Notes: a model not told the origin generated them from the sequence alone. Counted from the stretch's first letter, positions 8,353 to 16,562 are shown. The stretch is 64,000 nucleotides of DNA from Streptomyces sp. NBC_01231 (GCA_035999765.1 CP108521.1:5580001-5644000); one strand, 5' to 3'. A program made the numbers and translations.

Positions 8353-8847
8353 CAGGGCTTCGTCGCAGCCGTCTTCTTCGGCTGGCGGGGCACGGTCTTG
8401 GTCTTGTCGAGGTGTCCGTAGACCGTGGAACGGGGCACGTTGAACATGTCGGCGATCTGCTGGACGGTCTTCTCCCGGGCGTCGTAGAGCTGCTGGGCGA
8501 GCTCGGCCTGGTCGGCTGTGAGCTTCGGCCGGCGCCCGCCTACCCGGACCGCGGGCCCGCGCGGAGGCGAGCCCGTCGTTCGTGTTCGCCACGATCAGCT
8601 CTCTCTGGAGCTCCGCGAGCACGCTGAGCATCCCGAACTTGGCCCGGCCTTCCATGGTGGAGGTGTCGATGCCCTGCTCGATGACGTGCAGCCCGATCCC
8701 GCGCTCGCGCAGCTCGGCGCCGAGCGTCACCAGGTGCAGCACGGAGCGGAAGAGCCGGTCGAGCCGCGTGACCTTCAACGTGTCGCCCTCGCGCATCAGC
8801 TGCATGACGAGATCGAGCTCGGGGACTGGCGTGGAGCGCAGTCCACG
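8352..8847 (-). pseudogene. serine recombinase/resolvase, truncated and frameshifted
   Basis: Resolvase/invertase family. The visible N-terminal part (REGDTLKVTRLDRLFRSV ... ELQRELIVANTNDGLASARARG) lacks about the first 45-50 residues with the catalytic serine; the homology starts near 8847, next to the TetR stop. Near 8556-8560 one extra base shifts the frame; in the other frame the DNA-binding tail continues as VGGRRPKLTADQAELAQ, DAREKTVQQIADMFNVPRST and ends at TGA 8354-8352. Both defects make it inactive. Its position against the left repeat fits a Tn3-type transposon. Confidence 0.85.
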
Positions 8848-8851
8848 GCGG

Positions 8852-9472
8852 TCAGAGCGTCACGTCCGGCGCGGCCCTGCGGGAGGGGGCGCTGTTGGTG
8901 CTGGTGGCCGTGGTCTCCTGCAGGCCGTGGTCGATGAAGTCGATCATCCAGGTGAAGCTGTCGTCGATGTCGGTGGCGAACTGGAACCCGCCGGCTACTT
9001 CCAGGGATGCGTATCCGTGCAGGACGGTGCGCAGCATTCGCAGTGCGTGGATCTGCTGGTCGGGGTCGATCTGGTAGCCGTGCAGCATGGCCGCCCAGGA
9101 GTCGACCACCCGGTTGAGGGCGTCGATGAGGGGGTCGTCGGGTCCGGTCGGTCGGGCGGCGTTGGCTGCGGCGTATCGGCCGTGGTGGTCCTTGACGAAC
9201 GTCCGCATCGCCTGTGCGCCGCGGGCCAGGGCCTCGGTGCCGGAACGACCCTGAATGGCGTCGCGGATGGCGTCGGCGCACTGGTTCATGGCCAGGATGG
9301 CGATCCGGTGGGTGAGGTCGGTCTGGCCGGTGACGTGCTTGTACAGCGAGGGGGTCCTGACCCCGAGCCGTTCGGCGACCAGGCCCATGCCGAGCTGGTC
9401 GAACCCGACCTCGTCGACCAAGGCGGCGGCGGCTTCGGTGACCGTCGCGGCGGTGAGTCCGGCCCTAGGCAC
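8852..9472 (-). CDS. TetR family transcriptional regulator
   Basis: 206 residues. N-terminal TetR helix-turn-helix about 8-52 (AAAALVDEVGFDQLGMGLVAERLGVRTPSLYKHV), followed by a WHG-type C-terminal ligand domain. GTG start at 9472 overlaps the hydrolase stop by 8 bp, so the two are one operon with the regulator second. Two inverted repeats overlapping the operon promoter (10320-10355) are its likely operators. Carried by the mobile element. Confidence 0.88.
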   Translation of the reverse strand: MPRAGLTAATVTEAAAALVDEVGFDQLGMGLVAERLGVRTPSLYKHVTGQTDLTHRIAILAMNQCADAIRDAIQGRSGTEALARGAQAMRTFVKDHHGRYAAANAARPTGPDDPLIDALNRVVDSWAAMLHGYQIDPDQQIHALRMLRTVLHGYASLEVAGGFQFATDIDDSFTWMIDFIDHGLQETTATSTNSAPSRRAAPDVTL

Positions 9473-10301
9473 CGGCAGCCGCCTTGGCCAGGAACGGCAG
9501 GGCCAGCGCGAGGACCTGGTCGGGGGTCTGGGTGTGCGGGTAGTGGCCGGCGCCGTCGATCACGGCCAGCTCGCCGAGGCCGGCGGGCAGGTCGGCGATG
9601 ATCTTCTCCCCTTCGGCGCGGGGGTCGGCCCAGTCGGGGTCCAGGCTGCCTTCGACGATCAGGACCGGGCAGGTGACGTGGGCGAGCTGGGTGCCGGCGT
9701 CGGTGGGCTTGGACTTGCACATGTCCTGCAGGGCCTTCATCCGGCCGGGCTCACTCAGGTTGGCCTCGATGCGGGCCAGTTCGCTGTTCCAGTCGGCGGG
9801 TTTGGCCGGGTAGGCCACGTCCAGGTACTTCTTCCAGTCCGCCAGGCGCCCCCGGACGATGACCTGCGCCATCCGCGTGTACCCGGTCCGGAAGCGCTTG
9901 ACCCGGATCAGCCCGCCCAGGTCGACCGGCTGCGCACGGGTGAACGGAGCCAGCTCGATCACTCCGCTGATCACGTCGGGCGCAGTGGCGGCCGCGATGG
10001 TCGCGGCGCCGCCGCTGATCGACTGCCCGATGATCACGGCCGGGCCGCCGAGGTGACGCACGACGGCGACCAGATCTCCGGCGATGTCGGTGCGGCTGTA
10101 ACCGTCCCAGCCGAGGCTGGACTCACCGCACCCGCGGATGTCGACGTTCGCGACCCGGTAACCGGCGGCCACCAGACCGGGAACGAGGAAGCGGTAGGAG
10201 TGCCGACTGTCGCCGATACCGTGCGCCAGCACAACCAGGGGACCCTCCCCGGTCACGTCGAAGGCGATGGTGTTCTTGCCGATTCTCAGGTGCTCGGTCA
10301 T
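9465..10301 (-). CDS. alpha/beta hydrolase
   Basis: 278 residues, alpha/beta-hydrolase fold. Oxyanion HG (LAHGIGDSRHS), nucleophile serine in IGQSISGGAA, catalytic aspartate in VEGSLDPDWADPRA and histidine in IDGAGHYPHTQTPD. Substrate unknown; pairing with a TetR regulator suggests detoxification or use of an inducing ester or ketone. Start at ATG 10301 is preferred because GGAGG lies 6 bases upstream; a TTG at 10316 is in frame. Confidence 0.88.
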   Translation of the reverse strand: MTEHLRIGKNTIAFDVTGEGPLVVLAHGIGDSRHSYRFLVPGLVAAGYRVANVDIRGCGESSLGWDGYSRTDIAGDLVAVVRHLGGPAVIIGQSISGGAATIAAATAPDVISGVIELAPFTRAQPVDLGGLIRVKRFRTGYTRMAQVIVRGRLADWKKYLDVAYPAKPADWNSELARIEANLSEPGRMKALQDMCKSKPTDAGTQLAHVTCPVLIVEGSLDPDWADPRAEGEKIIADLPAGLGELAVIDGAGHYPHTQTPDQVLALALPFLAKAAAGA

Positions 10302-10319
10302 GCCGTCCTCCATCAATTG

Positions 10320-10366
10320 GCTAATCTGATTAGCTATAGGCTAGTTACGTTAGCCACAAAGGTCAA
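10320..10366 (-). promoter_or_regulatory. promoter with overlapping TetR-type operators
   Basis: On the minus strand -35 TTGACC (10366-10361), 17-bp spacer and -10 TAGCCT (10343-10338). One dyad, GGCTAGTTACGTTAGCC (10339-10355, one mismatch), covers the spacer and -10; a second, GCTAATCTGATTAGC (10320-10334, perfect), lies just downstream. Both share the GGCTAA half-site. Drives the hydrolase-tetR operon, and binding would block RNA polymerase. Confidence 0.75.
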
Positions 10367-10493
10367 CACCACACCCAGCCGCGCTCGATCGGGGGCCGGG
10401 CATGGGGGCTCAGGGAACTCGCGGGATGTCGCACACTCCCCTCCGGCCCCTCCAACTTTCCGACGGTCAGCGGGTCCCGTTCACGGCAAGAGC

Positions 10494-10521
10494 GCCCGAG
10501 CCGACCGAAGCCGACCCGGGC
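10494..10521 (-). terminator. hairpin with UUCG loop
   Basis: Twelve-pair stem including G-U pairs closed by a TTCG loop when read on the minus strand, 28 bases after the stop of the fused gene at 10549. The remainder of 10367-10548 shows nothing recognisable. Confidence 0.6.
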
Positions 10522-10548
10522 GTCCAACCAACACACATGTACAGACGC

Positions 10549-11031
10549 CTACTTGACGGTCCGGTAGGCCCGGTGGATCGTCTGCTTCAGGGTGTTGCCG
10601 GCCGCGTCCGTGAGCGTCATGCGCAGAGAGACCGTGCCCGCCTTCGCCGGGTGGCGCAGGTCGAGGCGCTTGCCGTCGACCGCCTTCGCCGGGTGCCAGG
10701 TCCGGCCGTCGTCGTACGAGACGGAGAAGGCCAACTTGCGGGCGGTGCGCGCGGTGGCCGCGCCCTCGACCGTGAACGGGACAGAGAAACGCGTACCCGC
10801 CTTGGCCGTGCTCTCCGTGGACAGCCGGGGCGTGAAGCGGACCACCGACAGCGGCAGCCGCTGCCCGACACCGGTGACGTGCGCGGAGGTGAAGGTCCGT
10901 CGGGGGCGCCGGGTGGCCTCCGTGGTGGTCGCGTTCAAGGTCCCGTCGGTGGTCCCGTTCATAGTCCCGTTCTTGCCGTCGCTCGTGGAGCCGGTCGAGG
11001 TGCTGGTCGAGCTGCGGGTGAAGGTGCTCAT
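10549..11031 (-). CDS. fusion: ABC-permease-like N-terminus joined to subtilase C-terminal domain
   Basis: 160 residues. The first 40 or so (MSTFTRSSTSTSTGSTSD) resemble the cytoplasmic N-terminus of the permease that normally follows YtrA-type GntR and ABC ATPase genes. From about residue 55 the sequence (LSVVRFTPRLSTESTAKAG ... VSYDDGRTWHPAKAVDGK) resembles the beta-sandwich tail of Streptomyces S8 peptidases. No transmembrane segment and no protease domain remain, so a deletion probably fused two unrelated genes. Overlaps the ATPase stop by 4 bp. Likely non-functional. Confidence 0.6.
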   Translation of the reverse strand: MSTFTRSSTSTSTGSTSDGKNGTMNGTTDGTLNATTTEATRRPRRTFTSAHVTGVGQRLPLSVVRFTPRLSTESTAKAGTRFSVPFTVEGAATARTARKLAFSVSYDDGRTWHPAKAVDGKRLDLRHPAKAGTVSLRMTLTDAAGNTLKQTIHRAYRTVK

Positions 11032-11972
11032 GCCGCCACCGCCCCGGTGCCGAACCCCTGGCCGTGGACCTGGGCGGTGGGGGTGATCAGCGGTGGTGCG
11101 TCGGGTGAGCGGAGATAGGCGAGCAGGAGTTCCTCCATGTTCGGGGCGTTCACGTCCCAGGGGCCGGTGACCGGGCCTTCGGGGCGGATGAGCGCGGTGA
11201 ACTGCCGTCCGCTGGTCCGGGATTCGACGAGGGTGTGGTGCCCAAGGGCGAGGGCGGGAGGCATGCCGTCACCCTCCTTGGCACCCGTGACCAGGGTGTG
11301 CACGGACATCAGCTCGTCCACGTCACCGGCGAGGCGCACTCCGCCGCCGGAGACGACGACGAGGAAGTCGCACACGTTCTCCAGTTCGGCGAGGACGTGG
11401 GTGGACATCAGCACGGTGGTTCCGCGCTCGGCGGCCTCGGCGAGGAGGGTGCCCATGATCTCGTGGCGCACGACCGGGTCGAGGTCCGACATCGGCTCGT
11501 CGAGCATCAGCAGGTCGGGGCGCTTTCCGAGGGCGAGGGCGATGGCGACGCGGGTGCGCTGGCCTCCGGAGAGGGTGCTGACCTTCGCGTCGAAGGGCAC
11601 GTTGCCCGCGCGGATGATGTCCTCGGCGGCGCGCTGGTCCCAGCCGGGGTTCAGCTCCCGGCCCAGACGCAGGGTCTCCGCCACGGTGAAGCGGCGGAAC
11701 AGGGGCTTCTCCTGGGCGAGGAACGCCGTGCGCCGACCGGACTCCACCGAGCCCGGAGCCTCACCGAACAGGCTGATCGAGCCGTTCGTCGGCTGCAGGA
11801 CATGGGCCGCGATGCTCAGCAGTGTGGTCTTGCCGGCCCCGTTGGGTCCCACCAGGCCGCAGATCCGTCCCGCCGGGAGCCGGAAGGAGCAGTCCCGCAA
11901 CGCCCAGCCCCGCCGGTAGCGCATCCCCAGCCCGTACGCCTCAAGCGCAGGCTCCCGCGTACATACCTTCAC
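11028..11972 (-). CDS. ABC transporter ATP-binding protein
   Basis: 314 residues. Walker A GPNGAGKTT (about 42-50), signature LSGGQRTRVAIALALG, Walker B LLMLDEPMSDLD and H-loop STHVL. Organisation GntR-ATPase-(permease) is the YtrA-type unit common in Streptomyces, often responding to cell-envelope or solvent stress. Here the permease has been lost to a fusion, so transport is unlikely. Overlaps the neighbours on both sides by 4 bp. Confidence 0.88.
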   Translation of the reverse strand: MKVCTREPALEAYGLGMRYRRGWALRDCSFRLPAGRICGLVGPNGAGKTTLLSIAAHVLQPTNGSISLFGEAPGSVESGRRTAFLAQEKPLFRRFTVAETLRLGRELNPGWDQRAAEDIIRAGNVPFDAKVSTLSGGQRTRVAIALALGKRPDLLMLDEPMSDLDPVVRHEIMGTLLAEAAERGTTVLMSTHVLAELENVCDFLVVVSGGGVRLAGDVDELMSVHTLVTGAKEGDGMPPALALGHHTLVESRTSGRQFTALIRPEGPVTGPWDVNAPNMEELLLAYLRSPDAPPLITPTAQVHGQGFGTGAVAA

Positions 11973-12421
11973 TCACCTGTGCTCCTAGTTGTCGTGGCCC
12001 CCGTGGACCCCGTTGCCGCCACGTTCCCGGCGGCGTACTGCTTCTCCATCGCCGACGCGACCAGCGCGGCCACGTCCTCCTGCTCCAGACCGGCCCCGGC
12101 CGCCTTCGACATCCACGCCACCAGCTCCGCGTACAGCGGCGAGTCGGTGCCCGTCTCGGGGCGGCCCAGCGTGCGGCGTACGAAGGTGCCCTGGCCCGGT
12201 CGCGGTTCGACCAGGCCCTCGCGCTCCAGCTCGCGGTACGCCTTGAGGGTGGTGTTCGGGTTGACCGTGCTGGTCGCGGCGACCTCCTTGGCGGTGGGCA
12301 GCCGGTCACCCGGCACGAGTGCGCCCAGCCGGAGGGCCTGCTTGGTCTGCTGCACGATCTGCTGGAAGGCGGGGACCCCGCTCCGCCTGTCGATGCGGTA
12401 CTCCACGATCACCACCATCAT
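11969..12421 (-). CDS. GntR family regulator, YtrA subfamily
   Basis: 150 residues: winged helix about 12-78 (QIVQQTKQALRLGALVPGDRLPTAKE, VNPNTTLKAYRELEREGLVEPRPGQGTFV) with a short two-helix dimerisation tail, as in YtrA. Start at 12421 or 12418 (two ATGs) lies inside a long inverted repeat that should be its own operator. First gene of the GntR-ABC unit. Confidence 0.88.
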   Translation of the reverse strand: MMVVIVEYRIDRRSGVPAFQQIVQQTKQALRLGALVPGDRLPTAKEVAATSTVNPNTTLKAYRELEREGLVEPRPGQGTFVRRTLGRPETGTDSPLYAELVAWMSKAAGAGLEQEDVAALVASAMEKQYAAGNVAATGSTGATTTRSTGE

Positions 12422-12447
12422 TCCACTACTTGATTAGTGGAATGATG
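12416..12447. promoter_or_regulatory. YtrA-type operator over start codon and -10
   Basis: Perfect 13-bp inverted repeat CATCATTCCACTA / TAGTGGAATGATG with a 6-base centre. It covers the gntR start codon and reaches the -10 box, so the product likely represses itself. No clear ribosome binding site precedes the ATG. Confidence 0.75.
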
Positions 12448-12474
12448 ATGGAGGGGTGCGAGGGCGGTTGTCAA
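12445..12474 (-). promoter_or_regulatory. promoter of the gntR-ABC unit
   Basis: On the minus strand -35 TTGACA (12474-12469), 18-bp spacer, -10 CATCAT (12450-12445). Predicted transcript leader of about 15 bases. Confidence 0.55.
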
Positions 12475-12554
12475 TGCCGACCGGGGACGCGAAGAAGCGG
12501 TGGGAGGTACGCTGACCGTCTTTTTTTGAGACATCAGCGGACAGGGAACAAGGC

Positions 12555-12721
12555 ATGTCCAGCAAGGGACGCCTGATGGTGGCCGGTCTGACGATGGCCC
12601 TCATGGCCAGGCTCGGCGCATGCCGAAGCGGCCACCGTCACCGGACTCCGCGACGCCGTCCGTCACGGACCGGCTCGACCCCCTGAAGTTCACGCCGGAG
12701 GCCACCGACTGCGTCCAGTGA
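12555..12721 (+). pseudogene. small lipoprotein, frameshifted
   Basis: Starts MSSKGRLMVAGLTMALMA with a lipobox LGAC, then the frame breaks near 12615-12625. In the neighbouring frame a plausible tail (PPSPDSATPSVTDRLDPLKF ... CVQ) runs to TGA 12719-12721. Reads as a short secreted lipoprotein that lost or gained bases. Lies just inside the right terminal repeat. Confidence 0.5.
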
Positions 12722-12738
12722 CGTCCCGTTCCCCTCCA

Positions 12739-12792
12739 AAAGCTACTGGCGGGTTACTTGTCACCTGGTTCGCCGCTCGTTATCGGCACCCC
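12739..12792 (-). repeat. right terminal inverted repeat
   Basis: Reverse complement starts GGGGTGCCGATAACGAGCGG and matches the left repeat over 54 bp with five differences. Followed at once by the TCGTT duplication (12793-12797). Confidence 0.9.
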
Positions 12793-12898
12793 TCGTTGAA
12801 CGTCCGGCGAACTTCCGCCCACCAAACCGGAATTGGCGCGCGCACGGTCGTACGGTGACCCCACGATTCGGCTCCGGGGAGTAGCGGGGACACCCACG

Positions 12899-14466
12899 GT
12901 GGAGTTTCTGAGCGCAGAGAACGTCGTCGCTGTGGGCACCGCGCTGCTCGGTATCGCCGCGTCCGGTGTCATGGTCTGGTACGAACGCCGGGTGCCGCGC
13001 CGCTGGGGGCACCGTCCACGCCCTTAAGGCAGTGGGGGAGCATCGGCTACCGCGTCCAGATGGACAACCCGATAGGCGACGACGTCCGTATGGGACGGGC
13101 CAATGTCCGCATGGGCGTGTTCGACGAGGCACCGGGCATGTCGAACGCGACCCTCGTGCTGCTGCGCATCGAGAACGACGGCTCGCAGGGCATCGACCGC
13201 GACGACTACACGAGCCCCGAAGTCCACGGTCTCACCGTCGTGTTCACCGACCGGACCGTCAAGGGCGTCTCGGTCACCCAGCCGTCCGACACCGATCACC
13301 TCATGGACCACTTCACTCCCACGAGGGGCTTCGGCTACGACGGCAACACGCTGCGCGTCCCGCGCGTACCCCTCAACCGGGGCGACCACTTCAAGCTGCT
13401 CGTGATGCTGTCCGGCGGTGACGTGGGCAGCGAGATCCGGCTCAGCGGCGGCATCCGGGAGGGCGAGGTCCACCCCAACCGCAGCGCGACGCCCGACGAG
13501 AAACCGCCCCTGTTCAGCCGGGCGGCTCGCCTGATCACCATCATGCTGACGGCCAGCGTCCTCGCCCTCGCCACGATCGTCGTCACCCGTGACGACACCC
13601 GCCCCCCGATCGGCTGCGCGACCGGCTCGCTGACCCTCACCGGCTCGACGGCGTTCGCACCCGTGCTGGCGGAGGTGGCGAAGAGGTACGAGGGGGACTG
13701 CGAGGGCGCGGCCATCGAGGTGGATCCGCACGGGTCGACGGCGGGCGTACGGGAGTTGGCGGCGGCCGGCGCCAAACCGGCGGCGAAGGGGTCACCGTCG
13801 GTCGTGGCCCTGTCGGACGGCCCCAAGCCGAGCGGCTTGCCGGAGCTGCGCGAGACACGGGTGGCGGTGTCGGTGTTCGCGCTGGTGGTCAACGACGACG
13901 TACGCCTGACGAACCTGTCGACGCGGGACCTACGACGCCTCTACCGGGGCGAGATCAGGAACTGGCGGCAGCTGGGCGGCCCCGACCTGCCCGTGCACAT
14001 GGTCAGCCGGGACGCCAACTCCGGGACGAGACAGGTGTTTCAGCGTCGGGTACTGGGACGGGGCGAGATCGCGAACTCGTCCGTGGACTGCGTCCACAAG
14101 GACGACGCCACCGCGCCCGTCATCCGCTGCGAACTCGACTCCACGGACCAGGTCCTGACCACCGTCGCCGGACTGCCCGGCGCGATCGGCTACAGCGAAC
14201 TCAACGCGGCCACCCGCTCGAAGGGTCTCCACCTGCTCCGCCTCGACGGCCACACCCCGTCCGTGGACGCCATCGAGCACGGCACGAACCCCTACCCGTA
14301 CCGCGAGATCGAGTACGCCTACACCTACGGCCGCCCCCCGGCCGACTCCCTCGCCTCCAGTTTCCTGACCTACCTCGCCCGGGGAAACGGCCAGGACGTG
14401 ATCCGCGTCCACGGCCACATCCCGTGCTCGACCCCGGAGGGCCTGCACCTCTGCGCGGACGACTAG
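12899..14466 (+). pseudogene. membrane-anchored phosphate-binding-like protein, interrupted
   Basis: The first part (GTG 12899, VEFLSAENVVAVGTALLG) holds a transmembrane helix and stops at TAA 13025-13027. The rest continues in another frame from about 13044 (IGYRVQMDNPIGDD) through a second membrane segment (about 13540-13590) and a PstS-like PBP domain: LTLTGSTAFAPVLAEVAKRY, DPHGSTAGVRELAA, VSRDANSGTRQVF. A GC-rich stretch of about 40 bases (13002-13043) separates the parts and shifts the frame. A 468-residue product from ATG 13060 is still possible, so complete inactivation is not certain. Confidence 0.7.
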
Positions 14467-14475
14467 CGGATCACC

Positions 14476-14535
14476 CCCGCACCGCTCACTCCCGCACCAC
14501 TCACCCCGGCACGGCTCACTCCCGCACCGCTCACC
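14476..14535. repeat. four 15-bp tandem repeats between convergent genes
   Basis: Units CCCGCACCGCTCACT, CCCGCACCACTCACC, CCGGCACGGCTCACT and CCCGCACCGCTCACC follow each other exactly. The array starts 9 bp after the PBP-like gene and includes the stop codon of the convergent SLATT gene (14531-14533). Confidence 0.8.
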
Positions 14536-15283
14536 TCGGCTCCGGCGGTCGCTGACGAGGCATGTTCGGCCGGGCGCCGGTCCCCGGTGGCGAGGGGAAA
14601 CGCCCGGTTCCCCCCGCCACCGCGTCCTGTCGCTGCCCCGCGACCCCCGCTGACTGGATCCCCGACGGTGGCGTCCCCGTCCGGAACTCCACGATCCAGT
14701 TCGCCGTCTCCGCCCGCACCAATTCCGTCACGTCCTCGGAGAACCGCCGCAACACCCCGAGGCACCGATCCGCCGCCTCGCTGGCCGTCCCGTCCGCCGG
14801 GCCCAGAACCTCACGCACGCTCTCCGAGGCCCAGTCGAACTGCAGAGCCTGAAGCCGTCGCTGCACGGCCTGAGCCGTGGCCACGTCCCTTATCCACCCG
14901 GACGTCACCCCGAAGAACCGGTCCCCGGCGACGCAGGCCACCCCCACCAGCAACGCCAGATACCCCCAGGGCGCCACCTCGCCCACCACACCCGTCATGT
15001 CCAGCAGCGGCAACGCCGCCCCCGCCACCGCGCCCCCCGCCGCGCCCACCCGCAGCGCCCGCGCCCCCCGCCGCTTCCACACCCGGTCCGCGAGATACCA
15101 CGACGCCGTCTCCAGCGCCCCCCGCTCCACCCACCGGTACAGCTCGTCCAGCCGTATGGCGGGCTCGCCCCAGTCGCCGAGCGGAAACACCCTCCCCGTC
15201 AGATCGCCCGCCCGCAGCTCGGCCGCCCCCTCACCCCGACCGTCCTGAGGCGGACCCTCGGGCTGCATCTCCGGCTGACCCAC
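14531..15283 (-). CDS. SLATT domain-containing protein
   Basis: 250 residues. After a polar N-terminus (about 1-45) comes a SLATT-type region with two transmembrane helices (about 75-95, ALRVGAAGGAVAGAALPLL, and 103-120, GYLALLVGVACVAG) and a following helical segment (QAVQRRLQALQFDWASESV). SLATT proteins are thought to be pore-forming effectors or sensors, often linked to nucleotide signalling; this lone chromosomal type sits conservatively beside ybaB-recR and has no known function. Low-complexity proline/glycine tail. Confidence 0.75.
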   Translation of the reverse strand: MGQPEMQPEGPPQDGRGEGAAELRAGDLTGRVFPLGDWGEPAIRLDELYRWVERGALETASWYLADRVWKRRGARALRVGAAGGAVAGAALPLLDMTGVVGEVAPWGYLALLVGVACVAGDRFFGVTSGWIRDVATAQAVQRRLQALQFDWASESVREVLGPADGTASEAADRCLGVLRRFSEDVTELVRAETANWIVEFRTGTPPSGIQSAGVAGQRQDAVAGGTGRFPSPPGTGARPNMPRQRPPEPR

Positions 15284-15440
15284 CCGGCACTCCCTACCTG
15301 ATCCCGGCCGATCACGCTACGTGACGGCTGATGCTGATGTGCCGCACCCTTACTACCGCCCGAGGGTGGCGAAGGGCCGGGTTTCGTCTCTTTTCCGCCC
15401 GGAAGTGGGTCTTGGCCAGGTATAGGACTCACAGTCGACT

Positions 15441-15454
15441 CACTCGAAAGAGTG
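15441..15454. other. small hairpin upstream of ybaB
   Basis: CACTC-GAAA-GAGTG, a 5-bp stem with a GNRA-type loop, about 75 bp before the ybaB start. It lies in the 246-bp gap between the divergent SLATT and ybaB genes, where the shared promoters must be; I could not fix their boxes. Confidence 0.35.
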
Positions 15455-15529
15455 CTGGGGCGACGGCCGGACAGACCACGTAGGCTCGTGCTGAACGGGA
15501 AAATGCGTACCGACCAAGGAGAGCCGATC

Positions 15530-15874
15530 GTGATCCCCGGTGGTGGCCAGCCCAACATGCAGCAGTTGCTGCAGCAGGCCCAGAAGATGCAGCAGGACCT
15601 GGCGAACGCCCAGGAGGAACTGGCGCGGGTCGAGGTCGAGGGCCAGGCCGGCGGCGGTCTGGTGACGGCGACGGTCACCGGCTCCGGCGAACTGCGCTCG
15701 CTGAAGATCGACCCCAAGGCGGTGGACCCCGAGGACACCGAGACCCTCGCCGACCTCGTCGTCGCGGCCGTCCACGCGGCCAACGAGAACGCGCAGGCCC
15801 TCCAGCAGCAGAAGCTCGGCCCGCTGGCCCAGGGCCTCGGCGGCGGCAGCGGAATCCCGGGTCTGCCGTTCTGA
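15530..15874 (+). CDS. YbaB/EbfC family nucleoid-associated protein
   Basis: 114 residues. A glutamine/methionine-rich helix ([21 protein letters not shown]) is followed by the YbaB core ([27 protein letters not shown] ... [15 protein letters not shown]). Homodimeric DNA-binding protein, typically placed next to recR as here. GTG 15530 is preceded by AAGGAG at 8 bases. Confidence 0.93.
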   Translation: MIPGGGQPNMQQLLQQAQKMQQDLANAQEELARVEVEGQAGGGLVTATVTGSGELRSLKIDPKAVDPEDTETLADLVVAAVHAANENAQALQQQKLGPLAQGLGGGSGIPGLPF

Positions 15875-15880
15875 TCCCCT

Positions 15881-15901
15881 GCCCGTCTTACTAAGACGGG
15901 C
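15881..15901 (+). terminator. hairpin between ybaB and recR
   Basis: GCCCGTCTT-ACT-AAGACGGGC, a perfect 9-bp stem starting 7 bases after the ybaB stop. May attenuate read-through into recR. Confidence 0.6.
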
Positions 15902-15962
15902 ACCGGCCAACTACCGTACGCACAGAAGGACCCTCAACAAGCAGGGAAGGACGGGCAGTCCG

Positions 15963-16562
15963 TTGTACGAAGGCGTGGTCCAGGACCTCATCGACGAGTT
16001 GGGGCGGTTGCCCGGCGTCGGTCCCAAGAGCGCGCAGCGGATCGCCTTCCACATCCTGCAGGCGGAACCGACCGACGTACGGCGTCTCGCGCAGTGCCTG
16101 ATGGAGGTCAAGGCGAAGGTCCGCTTCTGCGCGACCTGCGGCAACGTCGCGCAGGAGGAACTGTGCAACATCTGCCGCGACACCCGCCGCGACCTCTCGG
16201 TGATCTGCGTGGTGGAGGAGCCGAAGGACGTCGTCGCCATCGAGCGCACGCGTGAGTTCCGGGGCAAGTACCACGTCCTGGGCGGCGCGATCAGCCCGAT
16301 CGAGGGCGTCGGCCCCGACGACCTCCGCATCAGGGAACTCCTGGCGCGTCTGGCGGACGGCACGGTCACGGAGCTGATCCTGGCCACCGACCCGAATCTC
16401 GAAGGCGAGGCGACGGCCACGTACCTCGCCCGCATGATCAAGCCCATGGGCCTCAAGGTCACCCGCCTGGCCAGCGGCCTCCCGGTGGGCGGCGACCTGG
16501 AATACGCGGACGAGGTGACCCTCGGCCGCGCCTTCGAGGGGAGACGACTCCTAGATGTCTGA
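15963..16562 (+). CDS. recR: recombination mediator protein RecR
   Basis: 199 residues, full length. Helix-hairpin-helix about 14-35 ([20 protein letters not shown]), C4 zinc finger [16 protein letters not shown] (about 57-72), Toprim domain about 80-175 with VVEEPKD and [14 protein letters not shown]. Works with RecFO in loading RecA at gaps. TTG start at 15963 chosen for the conserved [19 protein letters not shown]-terminus; GGAAGGA lies upstream. Overlaps the DUF5063 gene by 8 bp. Confidence 0.96.
   Translation: MYEGVVQDLIDELGRLPGVGPKSAQRIAFHILQAEPTDVRRLAQCLMEVKAKVRFCATCGNVAQEELCNICRDTRRDLSVICVVEEPKDVVAIERTREFRGKYHVLGGAISPIEGVGPDDLRIRELLARLADGTVTELILATDPNLEGEATATYLARMIKPMGLKVTRLASGLPVGGDLEYADEVTLGRAFEGRRLLDV

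Larger units (their letters stand above)
8299..12792. mobile_element. non-autonomous Tn3-family-like element, 4494 bp
   Basis: Bounded by 54-bp terminal inverted repeats (49/54 identical) that begin GGGG, and flanked on both sides by TCGTT (8294-8298 and 12793-12797), a 5-bp duplication as made by Tn3-family transposases. No transposase is present. Inside are a broken serine resolvase touching the left repeat, a TetR/hydrolase operon, a GntR/ABC unit with a fused third gene and a frameshifted lipoprotein remnant. Removing the element joins the intergenic DNA after the kinase to that before the PBP-like gene cleanly. Family assignment is from repeat ends, duplication length and resolvase; no search was run. 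Confidence 0.8.

Noticed and set aside
14476..14535. Possible CRISPR array
   Set aside because: Units are contiguous with no spacers; simple tandem repeats. The same holds for 43801-43870 and 60578-60653.
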